Notes under the pieces: model-generated | Database searches by the model: none | What the model was told of the DNA's origin: nothing | What the model saw: the letters and a program-made list of their open reading frames with translations, nothing else | Shown: in pieces, positions 18,783-27,774 of the stretch | Position numbering within the stretch: position 1 is the first letter of the stretch | How the letters are laid out: every line of letters begins with the position of its first letter | Translations under genes and position numbers: made by a program | Assembly: GCA_964602985.1 (NCBI GenBank) | Contig: CAZRTJ010000002.1 | Coordinates: 124,001 to 188,000 of the forward strand | DNA from: CAYZJB01 sp964602985 | Lineage (GTDB): Bacteria > CLD3 > SB21 | Length of the DNA stretch: 64,000 bases | Direction of reading: 5' to 3'

Positions 18783-18992
18783 TCAAGCCGGATTGGTCTG
18801 TTCGAAAATGACCCGGAGGATCCTTTCCGCTGTGATGGCATGCTGGGTCGGCAGACTCCAGTAATGGTGGTTCTGCGATTTTCCATAGCTCGAGTTCAGT
18901 TCGGCGAGCTTGAATCGCGCTTCTCCGACCTTTCGGAGGTCGTCTGTCGTGATGACGTATACGACGCGATTGGAATGCGTAATGCACTTCAT
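18783..18992 (-). CDS. orphan miniprotein A (paralogue of miniprotein B)
   Basis: 69 residues, no recognised domain. Residues from about 20 onward (GEARFKLAELNSSYGKSQ, then NHHYWSLPTQHAITAERILR) align with the 64-residue product at 21237-21431 (LEAQFKLAPIGFAYARINR, NHCWSFPKESAESARSILA). Shared positions are EA-FKLA, Y, NH-WS-P and AxRIL/ARSIL-VF. AAAGGA lies upstream of the ATG. Start and frame are chosen because the overlapping alternative frame shows no such similarity. It lies 4 bp after a small membrane-protein gene on the same strand. Confidence 0.65.
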   Translation of the reverse strand: MKCITHSNRVVYVITTDDLRKVGEARFKLAELNSSYGKSQNHHYWSLPTQHAITAERILRVIFEQTNPA

Positions 18993-18996
18993 ACAG

Positions 18997-19185
18997 CTAA
19001 TCCTTTGTGCTGATGATCAAGAGGTAGAAAGCAACCAGAAGCAGGACAAATAGCCCAATCGGGAAGACAAGTCCAAGTGGTCCGACGAGTACTTGCGGCA
19101 TGTAAAAAACAAAAGCGATCGACACAAAGAGAATTGAAAGAAGCGAGAACCCCACAACCCTCATCACGTTTCTGTTTTCTGCCAT
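18997..19185 (-). CDS. small two-helix membrane protein
   Basis: About 62 residues from the ATG at 19185 (MAENRNVMRVVG), preceded by GGAGG 11 bases upstream. An ATG at 19203 and a TTG at 19221 are possible longer starts but lack a ribosome site. Two hydrophobic helices (VVGFSLLSILFVSIAFVFYM and LVFPIGLFVLLLVAFYLLII) are joined by a short PQVLVGPLG turn, a hairpin inner-membrane topology. It ends 4 bp before miniprotein A, so the two probably share a transcript. Function unknown. Confidence 0.6.
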   Translation of the reverse strand: MAENRNVMRVVGFSLLSILFVSIAFVFYMPQVLVGPLGLVFPIGLFVLLLVAFYLLIISTKD

Positions 19186-19400
19186 GTAATTGTTCGCCTC
19201 CATGAGGTGAATCTTAGACAAAAGTCATGCCGGAGATGGTTCGTCGATAAGTGCATAAATAATATCAAGTAAGATTGGCATAGGTGGTCAGCTGGATTTT
19301 TTCCGTTGAATCAGCCCGTGCTTTGATGTATCATGATGAAACAACTTTTCAAACATAAGTTGTTTATTTTCAGTGATATTGTGTTAAGCGATTTAGGCAA

Positions 19401-20291
19401 ATGCTAAGGTTGTTGATTACGGGTGGTACGGGTAACCTGGGTTCGACCCTGATCAAGGTTGCCATGGCCAAACGCCTGTGGGAAGACGTATGTGCAACCT
19501 ACCACTCGCGAAAACCCAATTATCACGACATTGTGTGGGTTCCTATGGACGGGCAAGTGGACCCGCAAGAAACATTGCAGAGGCTGCAACCTACGCACAT
19601 CATACATACCCTCGCCATGAGTTCGCCTGATGTTTGCGAGGTTAACAAGTTGGAAGCGTGGCGCATCAACGTGCAGTTGACGCAGGAATTGGCTGAATAC
19701 GCTGACGCGAGCGCCTGTCGTCTGATCTTCACTTCCACCGACCTCATTTTTGACGGGAATTCCGGCAATTATGACGAGGACAGCATCCCTGCACCGCTCA
19801 ATTTCTACGGCGATACCAAGGTCGAAGCGGAATCTGTTTTGCGCGAGCGCCTATCGAATTTCGTCATCGCACGCATCAGCTTGATGTATGGATTCAATTT
19901 GAACGGTGGTATGAACTTCTTTTCCGGATTGGTTGAAAAGCTGAGACAAAAGCAAACCGTGATGCTCTTTCACGATCAGGTGCGGACGATGTTGTCGATA
20001 CCGAACGCGGCGGAGGTGTTATTGGATCTTGCGTCAGGCAGTTACTGCGGCACGGTTCACATCGGCGGTCCACAGGCCGTGTCACGATACGAATTTGGAA
20101 AAACTCTCGCGAAGCGACTGGGTGTGGAAGAGGGGCTGGTTCTTCCGGAATCGATGAAGAATGAACGGACCCGGGTCCGCCGTCCGGCGGATGTGTCCCT
20201 CCGGTCGGGTGTATTGGATCAGCTCGGGTTGGGAAAAATTCTTGACATCGATGCGGGACTTGAGCAAGTTCTCCAGCATTTCCAAAAATAG
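19401..20291 (+). CDS. RmlD-like NAD(P)-dependent sugar-nucleotide reductase
   Basis: 296 residues, short-chain dehydrogenase of the dTDP-4-dehydrorhamnose reductase type. The Rossmann loop is LLITGGTGNLGSTL; STDLIFDGNSGNYDEDS and the YxxxK catalytic pair in NFYGDTKVEAE are typical RmlD features. Predicted to reduce a 4-keto sugar nucleotide for surface polysaccharide, but no rmlA, rmlB or rmlC gene is adjacent, so the substrate is open; a MAT2B-like regulatory role is another possibility for this fold. It is followed after 22 bp by the YbjN-like gene with a strong AGGAGG site, suggesting cotranscription. Confidence 0.78.
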   Translation: MLRLLITGGTGNLGSTLIKVAMAKRLWEDVCATYHSRKPNYHDIVWVPMDGQVDPQETLQRLQPTHIIHTLAMSSPDVCEVNKLEAWRINVQLTQELAEYADASACRLIFTSTDLIFDGNSGNYDEDSIPAPLNFYGDTKVEAESVLRERLSNFVIARISLMYGFNLNGGMNFFSGLVEKLRQKQTVMLFHDQVRTMLSIPNAAEVLLDLASGSYCGTVHIGGPQAVSRYEFGKTLAKRLGVEEGLVLPESMKNERTRVRRPADVSLRSGVLDQLGLGKILDIDAGLEQVLQHFQK

Positions 20292-20313
20292 ACCCATCAC
20301 AAGAGGAGGCATT

Positions 20314-20757
20314 ATGTCAGACCCAGGAGTAAACCCGTTGCAGCCGTATTTCAATCTGGTCGAACAAGTCATTGGGGGTCTGGGAATTCAACCCGATCTC
20401 TGTCGGTGCAAGGACGCAAACGGAGCCATTGTACCCGGTCAATGGTCGCTGTCACGAGGATCGGCTCAGATTTATGTCACGATTTGGAATCCACCCAACA
20501 GTCCGGGATACTGCTGTGTCGCGTCTCCGGTGATGCAGGTGACCACATCGCGAATTCAGGATTTCTACGAGAGATTACTCAAGACCAACCACGAACTGTG
20601 GGCTGTGAGTTTTTCGATCAGTGACGGGTGGGTATGGCTGCGGTCGTTGAGGGAATGCGACGGAATGGACGGCAACGAGTTCAGCGCCATGCTCAATCGC
20701 GTCGGGTATTACGCTGACGACTTGGACGATAAGCTGAAGGCGGAGTTCGCAGCTTAG
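20314..20757 (+). CDS. YbjN / secretion-chaperone-fold protein
   Basis: 147 residues from the ATG after GAGGAGG; the open frame extends upstream into the preceding gene but that part is not used. The arrangement YFNLVEQVIGGLGIQ, a central strand pair, LLKTNHELWAVSFSISDGWV and a C-terminal helix LNRVGYYADDLDDKLKAEF resembles YbjN/CesT-like folds, which act as small regulators or chaperones. This is fold-level recognition, not proof of function. Its stop overlaps by 4 bp with the stop of a convergent small gene. Confidence 0.6.
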   Translation: MSDPGVNPLQPYFNLVEQVIGGLGIQPDLCRCKDANGAIVPGQWSLSRGSAQIYVTIWNPPNSPGYCCVASPVMQVTTSRIQDFYERLLKTNHELWAVSFSISDGWVWLRSLRECDGMDGNEFSAMLNRVGYYADDLDDKLKAEFAA

Positions 20758-21008
20758 GGAAGCTGCCGGGCACGAGTGGCCAGGGCTTCAATCTTTCTGG
20801 CAAAGAGTTTCTGGACCTCCGTTCGATCGGAGTCCGGAAGCTCTTGCAAGAAAGACTTATAATTCCGCAATACGCCCGCAACGATATTCTTGGCTTCGAT
20901 AATCTCGCCCTCGTCGGCGGATCCCGCGAGAACGACATTCAGCGTATTCATGGCCTCGTTGAGCCCGTGAGCCAGCGTGACGGATTTTTCTTTGATGGCT
21001 TGTTCCAT
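20754..21008 (-). CDS. small helical protein, unknown
   Basis: 84 residues from MEQAIKEKSV at 21008. Predicted mainly helical and cytosolic (IIEAKNIVAGVLRNYKSFLQ, EVQKLFARKIEALATRARQL). The open frame continues upstream but with Arg-rich, non-helical sequence, so the internal ATG, preceded by GAGAG, is preferred. It converges on the YbjN-like gene with 4 bp of overlap. No family recognised. Confidence 0.5.
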   Translation of the reverse strand: MEQAIKEKSVTLAHGLNEAMNTLNVVLAGSADEGEIIEAKNIVAGVLRNYKSFLQELPDSDRTEVQKLFARKIEALATRARQLP

Positions 21009-21173
21009 GGATCTCTCGTGGTTTTCGGAATTGTACAGACTGGCTTGGCAAAAATCAATAACTGCCGACCCTCTTGGATTCCGGACCCGTTGGTTTCGTC
21101 TCACTCCGCTTTGTTACTCCGTGGGACTACTCGGTCTGCGAAGACGGGGACTTTAGTGGAAAACAGGGACCTT

Positions 21174-21220
21174 GAAAAACAAAAGAGGGCCCGCGCCTCA
21201 ACACACATCCAGGCGCGGGC
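21174..21220 (-). terminator. terminator of miniprotein B gene
   Basis: On the minus strand, GCCCGCGCCT / AGGCGCGGGC (21189-21220, 10-bp perfect stem, 12-nt loop) is followed by a T-rich run (CCTCTTTTGTTTTT). It lies 16 bp after the stop of the gene at 21237-21431. Confidence 0.75.
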
Positions 21221-21236
21221 GTGAGGGAGGATACAA

Positions 21237-21431
21237 TCAGCGGCGGAGGTTGAAGACGGTTGCCAATATGGATCGTGCGGATTCCGCGCTTTCTTTTGGG
21301 AAACTCCAGCAATGGTTGCGATTGATCCTGGCATAGGCAAAGCCAATGGGCGCCAGCTTGAATTGAGCCTCGAGAACCCTCATTTTGTCGCGTTTTCTTG
21401 CTTTGATGATTATGATGTTGTCGTCTTTCAT
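21237..21431 (-). CDS. orphan miniprotein B (paralogue of miniprotein A)
   Basis: 64 residues from the ATG at 21431 (MKDDNIIIIKARK), preceded by AAGGAG with good spacing; a longer start is possible but has no ribosome site. The body (LEAQFKLAPIGFAYARINR, NHCWSFPKESAESARSILA) matches miniprotein A. It is basic and possibly mixed alpha/beta. It has its own leader with two overlapping inverted repeats and its own terminator, so it is an independent transcription unit. Function unknown. Confidence 0.65.
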   Translation of the reverse strand: MKDDNIIIIKARKRDKMRVLEAQFKLAPIGFAYARINRNHCWSFPKESAESARSILATVFNLRR

Positions 21432-21454
21432 ATTGCGGATACTCCTTACCAACT

Positions 21455-21477
21455 CACTGTGGCAAAGACAGTGCCAC
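21455..21477 (-). promoter_or_regulatory. two mutually exclusive inverted repeats in miniprotein B leader
   Basis: CACTGT...ACAGTG (21455-21473) and GTGGCA...TGCCAC (21459-21477) overlap, so only one hairpin can form at a time. They lie about 10 bp upstream of the AAGGAG site. This could be an operator or a leader switch; no ligand family is recognised. Confidence 0.35.
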
Positions 21478-21596
21478 GAATGGCGAAGTTTGAGATGATG
21501 CTAATCAATGAGTTATGAATCCGGTAACACTGACAGGCCTGGAGCCAATGGCATGAAGTGGTATTTTTTCGGCACATGCCAAGAATCTGAGGCACG

Positions 21597-24188
21597 ATGA
21601 AGCATCTGTTACGACATTCCGGATATTCCCGTTTTCAGACCGCAGAAGTCCAAGACGGTTCGTTGTATGTGACGGAATTCAACGAAGGTCAGACTGAAAC
21701 GCGCATCTTCTCCGAGCTTGAGCCGTTGTCGGATCTCCCTGTGATCACGTTTGATGGATGTGAAGGCGTCACGGACACGCTGAGATTGACCACGCTGACC
21801 CGGGTTTTGTTTCCGACCCTTGTGGATTATCAGTGGGATACATTGCTTCGACTGTACGAGGCGGACCCCAAGGCTGCACGGACCGAATCCGTTGCCTTCA
21901 TGTGGTTGAGATGGCTCTCGGAATTTGCAAGACAAGAGCCTGCTAGACTCTTCATTCTTGGGAGGATGACGCGAGATTCGAACCTCAGTCGTCTGGCCAA
22001 GTCGGTCGCAAAGTTCATCACCGAGACGTCTTCGATCCGACACCCGTTGCCGGAGGTCGTGTGGCCACATCCGCCATCACACGTGCTTGGGCAACAGGCG
22101 ACCCGAAGCGGAGAAATGGATACGAGACACATCGCGCGGCTGTTGAAGACGGATCTGCCGCGCCACATCGAGTCGTATGAGATTCGGCCCGCCCAGGAGC
22201 AGTTGGCCGCGCGGATCACGGATGCACTACTGCATTCGGAGTTTCTTCTCGCTGAGGCGGGCACGGGAACCGGGAAGTCTATGGCGTACCTCGCTCCAGC
22301 CGTCTATTGGGCGATCCACTCCGGTCAACCGGTCGTGGTTAGCACGCACACCAAGAACCTGCAAGAGCAATTGTTCTTCAAGGACCTGCCCATTCTGCAC
22401 GGTCTCATGCGGTTTCGCTCCGTGCTTGTCAAAGGGCGCGCCAATTATCTGTGCGGCAAGAAATGGCAGGCGATTCAGCAGGATCCGGACGCCTATTTGA
22501 AACCGCGTGAACGCGAAGCGGCGCTGCCGTTGATCTTTTGGTCCTCACAAACAGACTCCGGCGATATTTCGGAATGCACGGCGCTGGAAAACGAGGCATG
22601 GATCGGTTTGAGACAGAAAGTGACCAGCGACAGCGCATTCTGTCAGATCAAGCACTGTTCGTCCGATTGTTTCATCCGTCGAATCCGGGACGAGATACGG
22701 CAGAGTCAATTGGTGGTTGTCAATCATGCCTTGCTCTTCAGTGATCTCGTGGCCAACCGTTCCATTCTGGGCGACTACCAGACGCTCATTCTGGACGAGG
22801 CGCACCATGTCGAGAAGATCGCCCAGGATTATCTTGGTGTCGAATTTTCGGGGGCCTTTGTCCGACGATTTGTCCAACGGATTTTTGATCGGGAGAATCG
22901 CGAAACCGGATTGGTTGTGCGGATACGAAACGCCGTGCGATCATCGGCGATGTCCAAAACGCAACAAGGTCATATCCAAAACCGGCTTGCGGATCTCGCA
23001 GACGCGTGTCGTTTGTTAATCGAGAACACCCTCAACTACCTTGCGGAATTGGAGAAAACGCTGCCGGAGACGACGCTCAAACAGCGTTATGATTCCAGTA
23101 CGAGCCTGCTTGGGAGAACTTCAGACTCCCAACGGTCGTTCCTGGACGCCATTCGTCGGCTCAAGAACACGCTGATCGACACGCAACATTTGATCCAGAC
23201 GTGGCCGGGAGACGAAAGCTCGGACGACTTTCGCGACGCGATTGAAAGGCATGTTCAGGAGCTGGAGGAGATTGCACACGCTTATCATTTCCTCGCAGAT
23301 AGTGACGCGGTTAATCACGTCTTCTGGCTGGAAGCACAAGCGGGCCGAAAGTCCGACCTGCGTTTTTATGCGGTGCCGCTGGACGTGGGGGATATTCTAC
23401 GAGATATCTGGTATCCGCATTTGAGGTCCGTGATATTCACGTCCGCAACCCTCAGCGTGGGAGGTTCGTTTGATCACTGCCGGAAGCGGTTGGGTTTGGA
23501 GTCCGAGTCTGCCCGGCTGGATGAGATCTCGCTGGCCTCCCCGTTTGACTTGCAACAGCAGTGCCGGGCTTTCGTCGTGCCATCCATGCCGGATCCGAAT
23601 GACGGTACGTATGCTCGGGCCGCCGCGCAGGTGGTCGGTGATCTGGTGCAACGCTATCGTCGAAACACTCTGGTGCTCTTTACAAGTTATCAGATGATGA
23701 ATCAGTGTCGCGGCCATCTCAGGGAAATCCGTGTGGACCTGCCTTTGTTCGTTCAAGGGGAGGACGGTAACCGGACGCAATTGATGGAGAGGATGAAGCG
23801 AAAGGACGGGATGGTGCTTTTTGGGACGGACAGTTTTTGGGAAGGTGTGGATTTGCCTGGGGAGGCGTTGGAGGTTCTCGTCATCACGAAGCTACCCTTT
23901 GAAGTTCCGTCCGATCCTCTGGTCGCGGCAAAGATGGAGGCCGTGGAAAAAGCAGGCGGGAACTCGTTCTTCGACTATTCGATTCCCGAGGCCGTCCTGA
24001 AGTTCCGGCAGGGGTTTGGTCGGTTAATTCGGCATCGCCATGATCGGGGCGTCGCCGTGGTTTTGGACAATCGGGTGGTGAAGAAAGCCTACGGCAGGAT
24101 ATTCATGAATTCCATCGGGACTCCGATTCGGTCGGTCGCGTCGACCGGTGAACTGCTGGAGCGAATGGATGAATTTCTTTTCCGGTAA
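21597..24188 (+). CDS. dinG: DinG/XPD-family ATP-dependent DNA helicase
   Basis: 5'-3' iron-sulphur helicase of repair and R-loop removal. 863 residues. Walker A is AGTGTGKS (221-228). Four cysteines at 286, 349, 354 and 358 (YLCGKKW ... FCQIKHCSSDCF) are placed as the Fe-S ligands. The DEAH box is at 400-403 and motif VI is FRQGFGRLIRHRHDRG. The first ~190 residues precede the helicase core and do not show the exonuclease motifs found in Gram-positive DinG, so their role is open. GAGG precedes the ATG. It ends at a bidirectional terminator shared with the TonB receptor. Confidence 0.88.
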   Translation: MKHLLRHSGYSRFQTAEVQDGSLYVTEFNEGQTETRIFSELEPLSDLPVITFDGCEGVTDTLRLTTLTRVLFPTLVDYQWDTLLRLYEADPKAARTESVAFMWLRWLSEFARQEPARLFILGRMTRDSNLSRLAKSVAKFITETSSIRHPLPEVVWPHPPSHVLGQQATRSGEMDTRHIARLLKTDLPRHIESYEIRPAQEQLAARITDALLHSEFLLAEAGTGTGKSMAYLAPAVYWAIHSGQPVVVSTHTKNLQEQLFFKDLPILHGLMRFRSVLVKGRANYLCGKKWQAIQQDPDAYLKPREREAALPLIFWSSQTDSGDISECTALENEAWIGLRQKVTSDSAFCQIKHCSSDCFIRRIRDEIRQSQLVVVNHALLFSDLVANRSILGDYQTLILDEAHHVEKIAQDYLGVEFSGAFVRRFVQRIFDRENRETGLVVRIRNAVRSSAMSKTQQGHIQNRLADLADACRLLIENTLNYLAELEKTLPETTLKQRYDSSTSLLGRTSDSQRSFLDAIRRLKNTLIDTQHLIQTWPGDESSDDFRDAIERHVQELEEIAHAYHFLADSDAVNHVFWLEAQAGRKSDLRFYAVPLDVGDILRDIWYPHLRSVIFTSATLSVGGSFDHCRKRLGLESESARLDEISLASPFDLQQQCRAFVVPSMPDPNDGTYARAAAQVVGDLVQRYRRNTLVLFTSYQMMNQCRGHLREIRVDLPLFVQGEDGNRTQLMERMKRKDGMVLFGTDSFWEGVDLPGEALEVLVITKLPFEVPSDPLVAAKMEAVEKAGGNSFFDYSIPEAVLKFRQGFGRLIRHRHDRGVAVVLDNRVVKKAYGRIFMNSIGTPIRSVASTGELLERMDEFLFR

Positions 24189-24193
24189 GAACG

Positions 24194-24227
24194 AAAAAAG
24201 CCGGTGTCACATGACACCGGCTTTTTT
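24194..24227. terminator. bidirectional terminator between dinG and the TonB receptor
   Basis: A 15-bp perfect stem AAAAAAGCCGGTGTC / GACACCGGCTTTTTT with an ACAT loop. It gives a T-run on both strands and separates two convergent genes. Confidence 0.9.
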
Positions 24228-24241
24228 GTGAACGGACGAAA

Positions 24242-27200
24242 TTAGAACGTGTAACGCAGACCGATCTGATACTGCCAGCGGGAAGGCAGATCAGATGTCT
24301 GGAACCGCTTCGGCAAGGTTACCAGACCGGTCGATGCCGAATAATTACCAAAGGTGAAGGCCGGCTGTCCGGCGATCAATCCCCGGTAGATTACGTTGCT
24401 GTTGTTCTGGTTGTTGACAAATTCGCTCTGTCCCCATTTGTAATTCAGCCAATTCAGCACATTCAATAAATCTAATGTCAGCTCGAATCGACCGTAATTC
24501 GACGGTATGGGCAGATGCTGTTCCAGATGGAAATCCACTCGATCGGTCCAAGGTTCGCGGCTCGCATTTCGCTTGATGATCTTGCCCCTCGCCTTGTCCA
24601 AGGCGCCGTCGCCTTCGATGTAATTATTGAGATCGGTCCACACGCCCGCCGCACCTCGCGGATCGCCGGTCACGGGGACGATGTTGATGTCATTCTGATC
24701 AATGGGAACGTAGATCAAGTCATTCGATGTCTGTCCGTCACCGTTGACATCGCCGCTGTACGTCTCCGAGTATGGTCGACCGGAGAAGCCATTGTAGAAG
24801 AAGGACACGATGGTCGAGTACTTAGGTACAAATTCGAACGTGTAGGAGAGCGACCAGATCATCCGGTGGCGGGTTTCGTAATTGGCGGTCGCACTGCCCA
24901 CGTGGTTCGGATCTCCCTGCACAGGATTAAAACGCCAGTTAGAGAAGGCCTGACTGGATGTACCGCTGTTCTCGTCCAGAGCGCGTCCATACGTATAGGC
25001 GACGCTCGAGAAGAAGCCTTTGTCAAATCGACCAAACCAGCCCTGTCCAAACGCACGCTGCAATTGCAGGGTCACGTTGTATTCATACCCATTGTCGGTA
25101 TTTGACAGATAAATCACATTGGTGAAGGAGGAGCTGAACTTGCCGGCCGCGGCAGTCGAGAATACGGGGCGCACTCCGTCCGGATCGCCGCTCAGACTCA
25201 ATTGTCGTGTCGTGGCAGACGGTCGCAGGTTGATGTCCTGATACCGAATATTGTTGATATTCTTTGACGCGATGATGTCCACCGTTCCAATAACGCCGAA
25301 CGGAAGTTCGTGATCGACGCCCAGATTGAGTCTCCAGACCTGCGGGAGTTTGAAGTTTTTGTCCGTGACATTGATTTCGCTTGTTGGCGCTGTGAACACC
25401 TTCCCGGGTTGATTGTCAACGTCCGTCGTGAAACTTCCCGGACCGGGATTTGCCGTCGTGCGACCGAACTCTACACCCGTATTGGAGTACTGGTTCGAAA
25501 TCCACACGTACGGAGTGCGCCCGGAGAAAATCCCGATGCCGCCGCGGAGTTGCGTTTTTTTGTCATCAAACACGTCCCAGTTGATACCCAGACGCGGAGA
25601 GAACAGAAGATTGCCGCTCGCGACGACCTTCGTGTTGACCTTTGTGCTGTCAAGGAAACCGCCGAGATCAGTACTGATGGAATCGACGAGCCGGTTATAA
25701 GCGGGCTTGTCGGGCATAATCGGGATATCCATTCTGATACCGCCGGTCACGTTCATTCCGGACATGACCTTCCAGACGTCTTGCACATAGAACCCATACT
25801 GCTGGACAGCGAACTTGGCGGTTGGTTTCGGATCGGTCGTGTCAAGCGAGTAGCTTAGCTCATACGAGGACGGAGTGCCCGCGACGAAGTTGTTGAAATT
25901 GGAGAAGGTGTAGTTGCCGTAGAAAGCACGGATGAACAGATTATCAAACGAAAACAGCTCGTTGTGTGTGCCGACTGTGATCGCATGGTCACCTGTGTAA
26001 TAGGTCAGATTATCCGTGAACTCGAAAATGGTCTGGTCGAGGGAATTTGCCTGGGAGAACGTCTCTGTTCCCGCGACGAGGAGATTCGTGCCATACGTGA
26101 CCCGAACAAACGGAAAAGCCTTGGCGGGCGTGTCGCGTTTGTCGCGGATGGTCTGATAAGCAACGATCGCTTCGTTGTGGATATTGTTGGCAAGGGCACT
26201 GTTGATTTGGAATACAGTCGAGTTTGTAACATTCGCAAATTCGTAGGCCGCATTGCTAAATCCGAAGCCGTTGCTGGAGCCGGTTCCCGTCGAACGACCC
26301 AGGATTTCGTCTGCGGCGTTGACATAGTTATGCCGAAGAGTCAGGCGGTGCTTCTCGGACAAGTTGTAGTCCAAGCGAACAAAGAACTTCGTGCTCGGTC
26401 GGCTCAGCGTGGCGATCCCGAAGGATCCCGGATCGTAGTTGTATCGGCTGATCAGTGTGTCACGAAATTGCTGGGCATCGGCCGCCGTGATACCGGTGAC
26501 GGAAGAGAAATCGTTGCTATTGCCACTGCCAGTGATGCCGAAGCCGGAGGGCGAATTTCGTCTGGAGAATTCTCCGTTCACGAAGAAGAAGAGCTTGTCT
26601 TTCTGAATCGGTCCACCAACGCGGAAGCCCAGGACTTTTTCATTAAACGTCGCCACCGGGTTGCGATCCTTGCCGGCGCCGACGAAGTCTTCATTCCGAA
26701 AATAATAGTATACGGAGGCTTCAATCTTGTTCGTTCCGCTTCGTGTGATGGCGTTGATTCCGCCACCGGTAAAGCCGCCTTTGCGTACGTCGTAGGGTGC
26801 GATCTCGATCTGGAATTCCTGCAGGGCGTCCAGACTGATCGGGCTGGTGCCGGCCTGCCCGCCGGGCGTGCCACTGCCGGCAAGACCGAAGAGGTCGTTG
26901 TTGACCGATCCATCGATCAGGATGTTGTTGTAACGATTGCTCCGTCCAGCCGCGCTGTTGCCCGAGAATTGCGGGGTCAGGCGCTGGAAGTCAGAGAAGT
27001 CGCGAGCGATTGTCGGAAGATTTTCAATTTCGACCGTAGTAACGACCTTTTGCGCTCCGGTCCGATTGCTGCTGATGATTGGATTGCGCTCGGCCACGAT
27101 TGCAATTTCTTCCGTTTCGATCGCCTCCTCGCGGATGGTGAAATTAATCGTGCGATCTTCACCCAATGCAACGGTAATACCTCCTACGGATTCCGTTTTG

Positions 27201-27475
27201 TAGCCGATAAACTCGACTCTGACCATGTAAGGGCCGCCGACACGGACGGCCGGCATGTTAAAACGGCCATCGGCACGGGTGGCCGCACCAAAGACGGTAC
27301 CGGACGGTTCGTGAGTCGCGATGACATTGGCGCCGTACACCGGCTGTCCATTGGCGTCCATGACTTTTCCGCTAAAGGCCGCGGTCGTGACGCCCTGAGC
27401 GTTCAGGGAGGAGGTTACCAGGACTGCCAACGCCAGTCCCAGCCACAACCGCCAACCCGTAACAAAGTGTTTCAT
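24242..27475 (-). CDS. TonB-dependent outer-membrane receptor (Oar-like, carboxypeptidase-regulatory domain)
   Basis: 1,077 residues from MKHFVTGWRLW at 27475, preceded by AGGAG; the signal peptide ends near SLNAQ. A carboxypeptidase-regulatory-like Ig domain (FSGKVMDANGQPVYGANVIA) occupies about 30-120, then a plug domain (ARDFSDFQRLTPQFSGNSA, NRYNNILIDGSVNNDLFGLAG), then a long beta-barrel rich in aromatic residues ending WQYQIGLRYTF, the terminal Phe being typical of outer-membrane barrels. It probably takes up or exports a large substrate using TonB energy; the ligand is unknown. No susD-like gene is adjacent, so it is closer to Oar/OmpA-related receptors than to SusC. Confidence 0.88.
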   Translation of the reverse strand: MKHFVTGWRLWLGLALAVLVTSSLNAQGVTTAAFSGKVMDANGQPVYGANVIATHEPSGTVFGAATRADGRFNMPAVRVGGPYMVRVEFIGYKTESVGGITVALGEDRTINFTIREEAIETEEIAIVAERNPIISSNRTGAQKVVTTVEIENLPTIARDFSDFQRLTPQFSGNSAAGRSNRYNNILIDGSVNNDLFGLAGSGTPGGQAGTSPISLDALQEFQIEIAPYDVRKGGFTGGGINAITRSGTNKIEASVYYYFRNEDFVGAGKDRNPVATFNEKVLGFRVGGPIQKDKLFFFVNGEFSRRNSPSGFGITGSGNSNDFSSVTGITAADAQQFRDTLISRYNYDPGSFGIATLSRPSTKFFVRLDYNLSEKHRLTLRHNYVNAADEILGRSTGTGSSNGFGFSNAAYEFANVTNSTVFQINSALANNIHNEAIVAYQTIRDKRDTPAKAFPFVRVTYGTNLLVAGTETFSQANSLDQTIFEFTDNLTYYTGDHAITVGTHNELFSFDNLFIRAFYGNYTFSNFNNFVAGTPSSYELSYSLDTTDPKPTAKFAVQQYGFYVQDVWKVMSGMNVTGGIRMDIPIMPDKPAYNRLVDSISTDLGGFLDSTKVNTKVVASGNLLFSPRLGINWDVFDDKKTQLRGGIGIFSGRTPYVWISNQYSNTGVEFGRTTANPGPGSFTTDVDNQPGKVFTAPTSEINVTDKNFKLPQVWRLNLGVDHELPFGVIGTVDIIASKNINNIRYQDINLRPSATTRQLSLSGDPDGVRPVFSTAAAGKFSSSFTNVIYLSNTDNGYEYNVTLQLQRAFGQGWFGRFDKGFFSSVAYTYGRALDENSGTSSQAFSNWRFNPVQGDPNHVGSATANYETRHRMIWSLSYTFEFVPKYSTIVSFFYNGFSGRPYSETYSGDVNGDGQTSNDLIYVPIDQNDINIVPVTGDPRGAAGVWTDLNNYIEGDGALDKARGKIIKRNASREPWTDRVDFHLEQHLPIPSNYGRFELTLDLLNVLNWLNYKWGQSEFVNNQNNSNVIYRGLIAGQPAFTFGNYSASTGLVTLPKRFQTSDLPSRWQYQIGLRYTF

Positions 27476-27659
27476 ACGGTTCTCCTGAGTGAGTGTGTTG
27501 AACTGAGTGAAGCGAATAGGTGGAAAGTCAATCGTGAGCATAATCTTGTTTCGGAAAGTAACCCTTACGAGTCACCGCAATGATATCGAAATGTTATCTG
27601 TCGATCAACGGTTATTTGTCGCTTCCTTCGCAAGTGCATGAGGAATTTGCAGGAATTGC

Positions 27660-27688
27660 TTGATAAACTGGGGTTGCAAAATTATCTT
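27660..27688 (+). promoter_or_regulatory. putative promoter of tRNA-Arg
   Basis: TTGATA (27660-27665), a 17-bp spacer and TATCTT (27683-27688) end 9 bp before the first base of the tRNA. Confidence 0.55.
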
Positions 27689-27697
27689 GGAACCCTT

Positions 27698-27771
27698 GCG
27701 CCCGTAGCTCAATTGGACAGAGTGTTGGCCTCCGGAGCCAAAGGTTGTGGGTTCGACTCCCGCCGGGCGCA
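27698..27771 (+). tRNA. tRNA-Arg (anticodon CCG)
   Basis: Full cloverleaf. Acceptor GCGCCCG / CGGGCGC is perfect; D stem GCTC / GAGT; anticodon stem TTGGC / GCCAA around loop CTCCGGA (anticodon CCG, reading CGG codons); T loop TTCGACT with stem GTGGG / CCCGC; discriminator A. The CCA end is not encoded. A 22-bp tandem repeat begins 4 bp downstream. Confidence 0.95.
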
Positions 27772-27774
27772 CTA

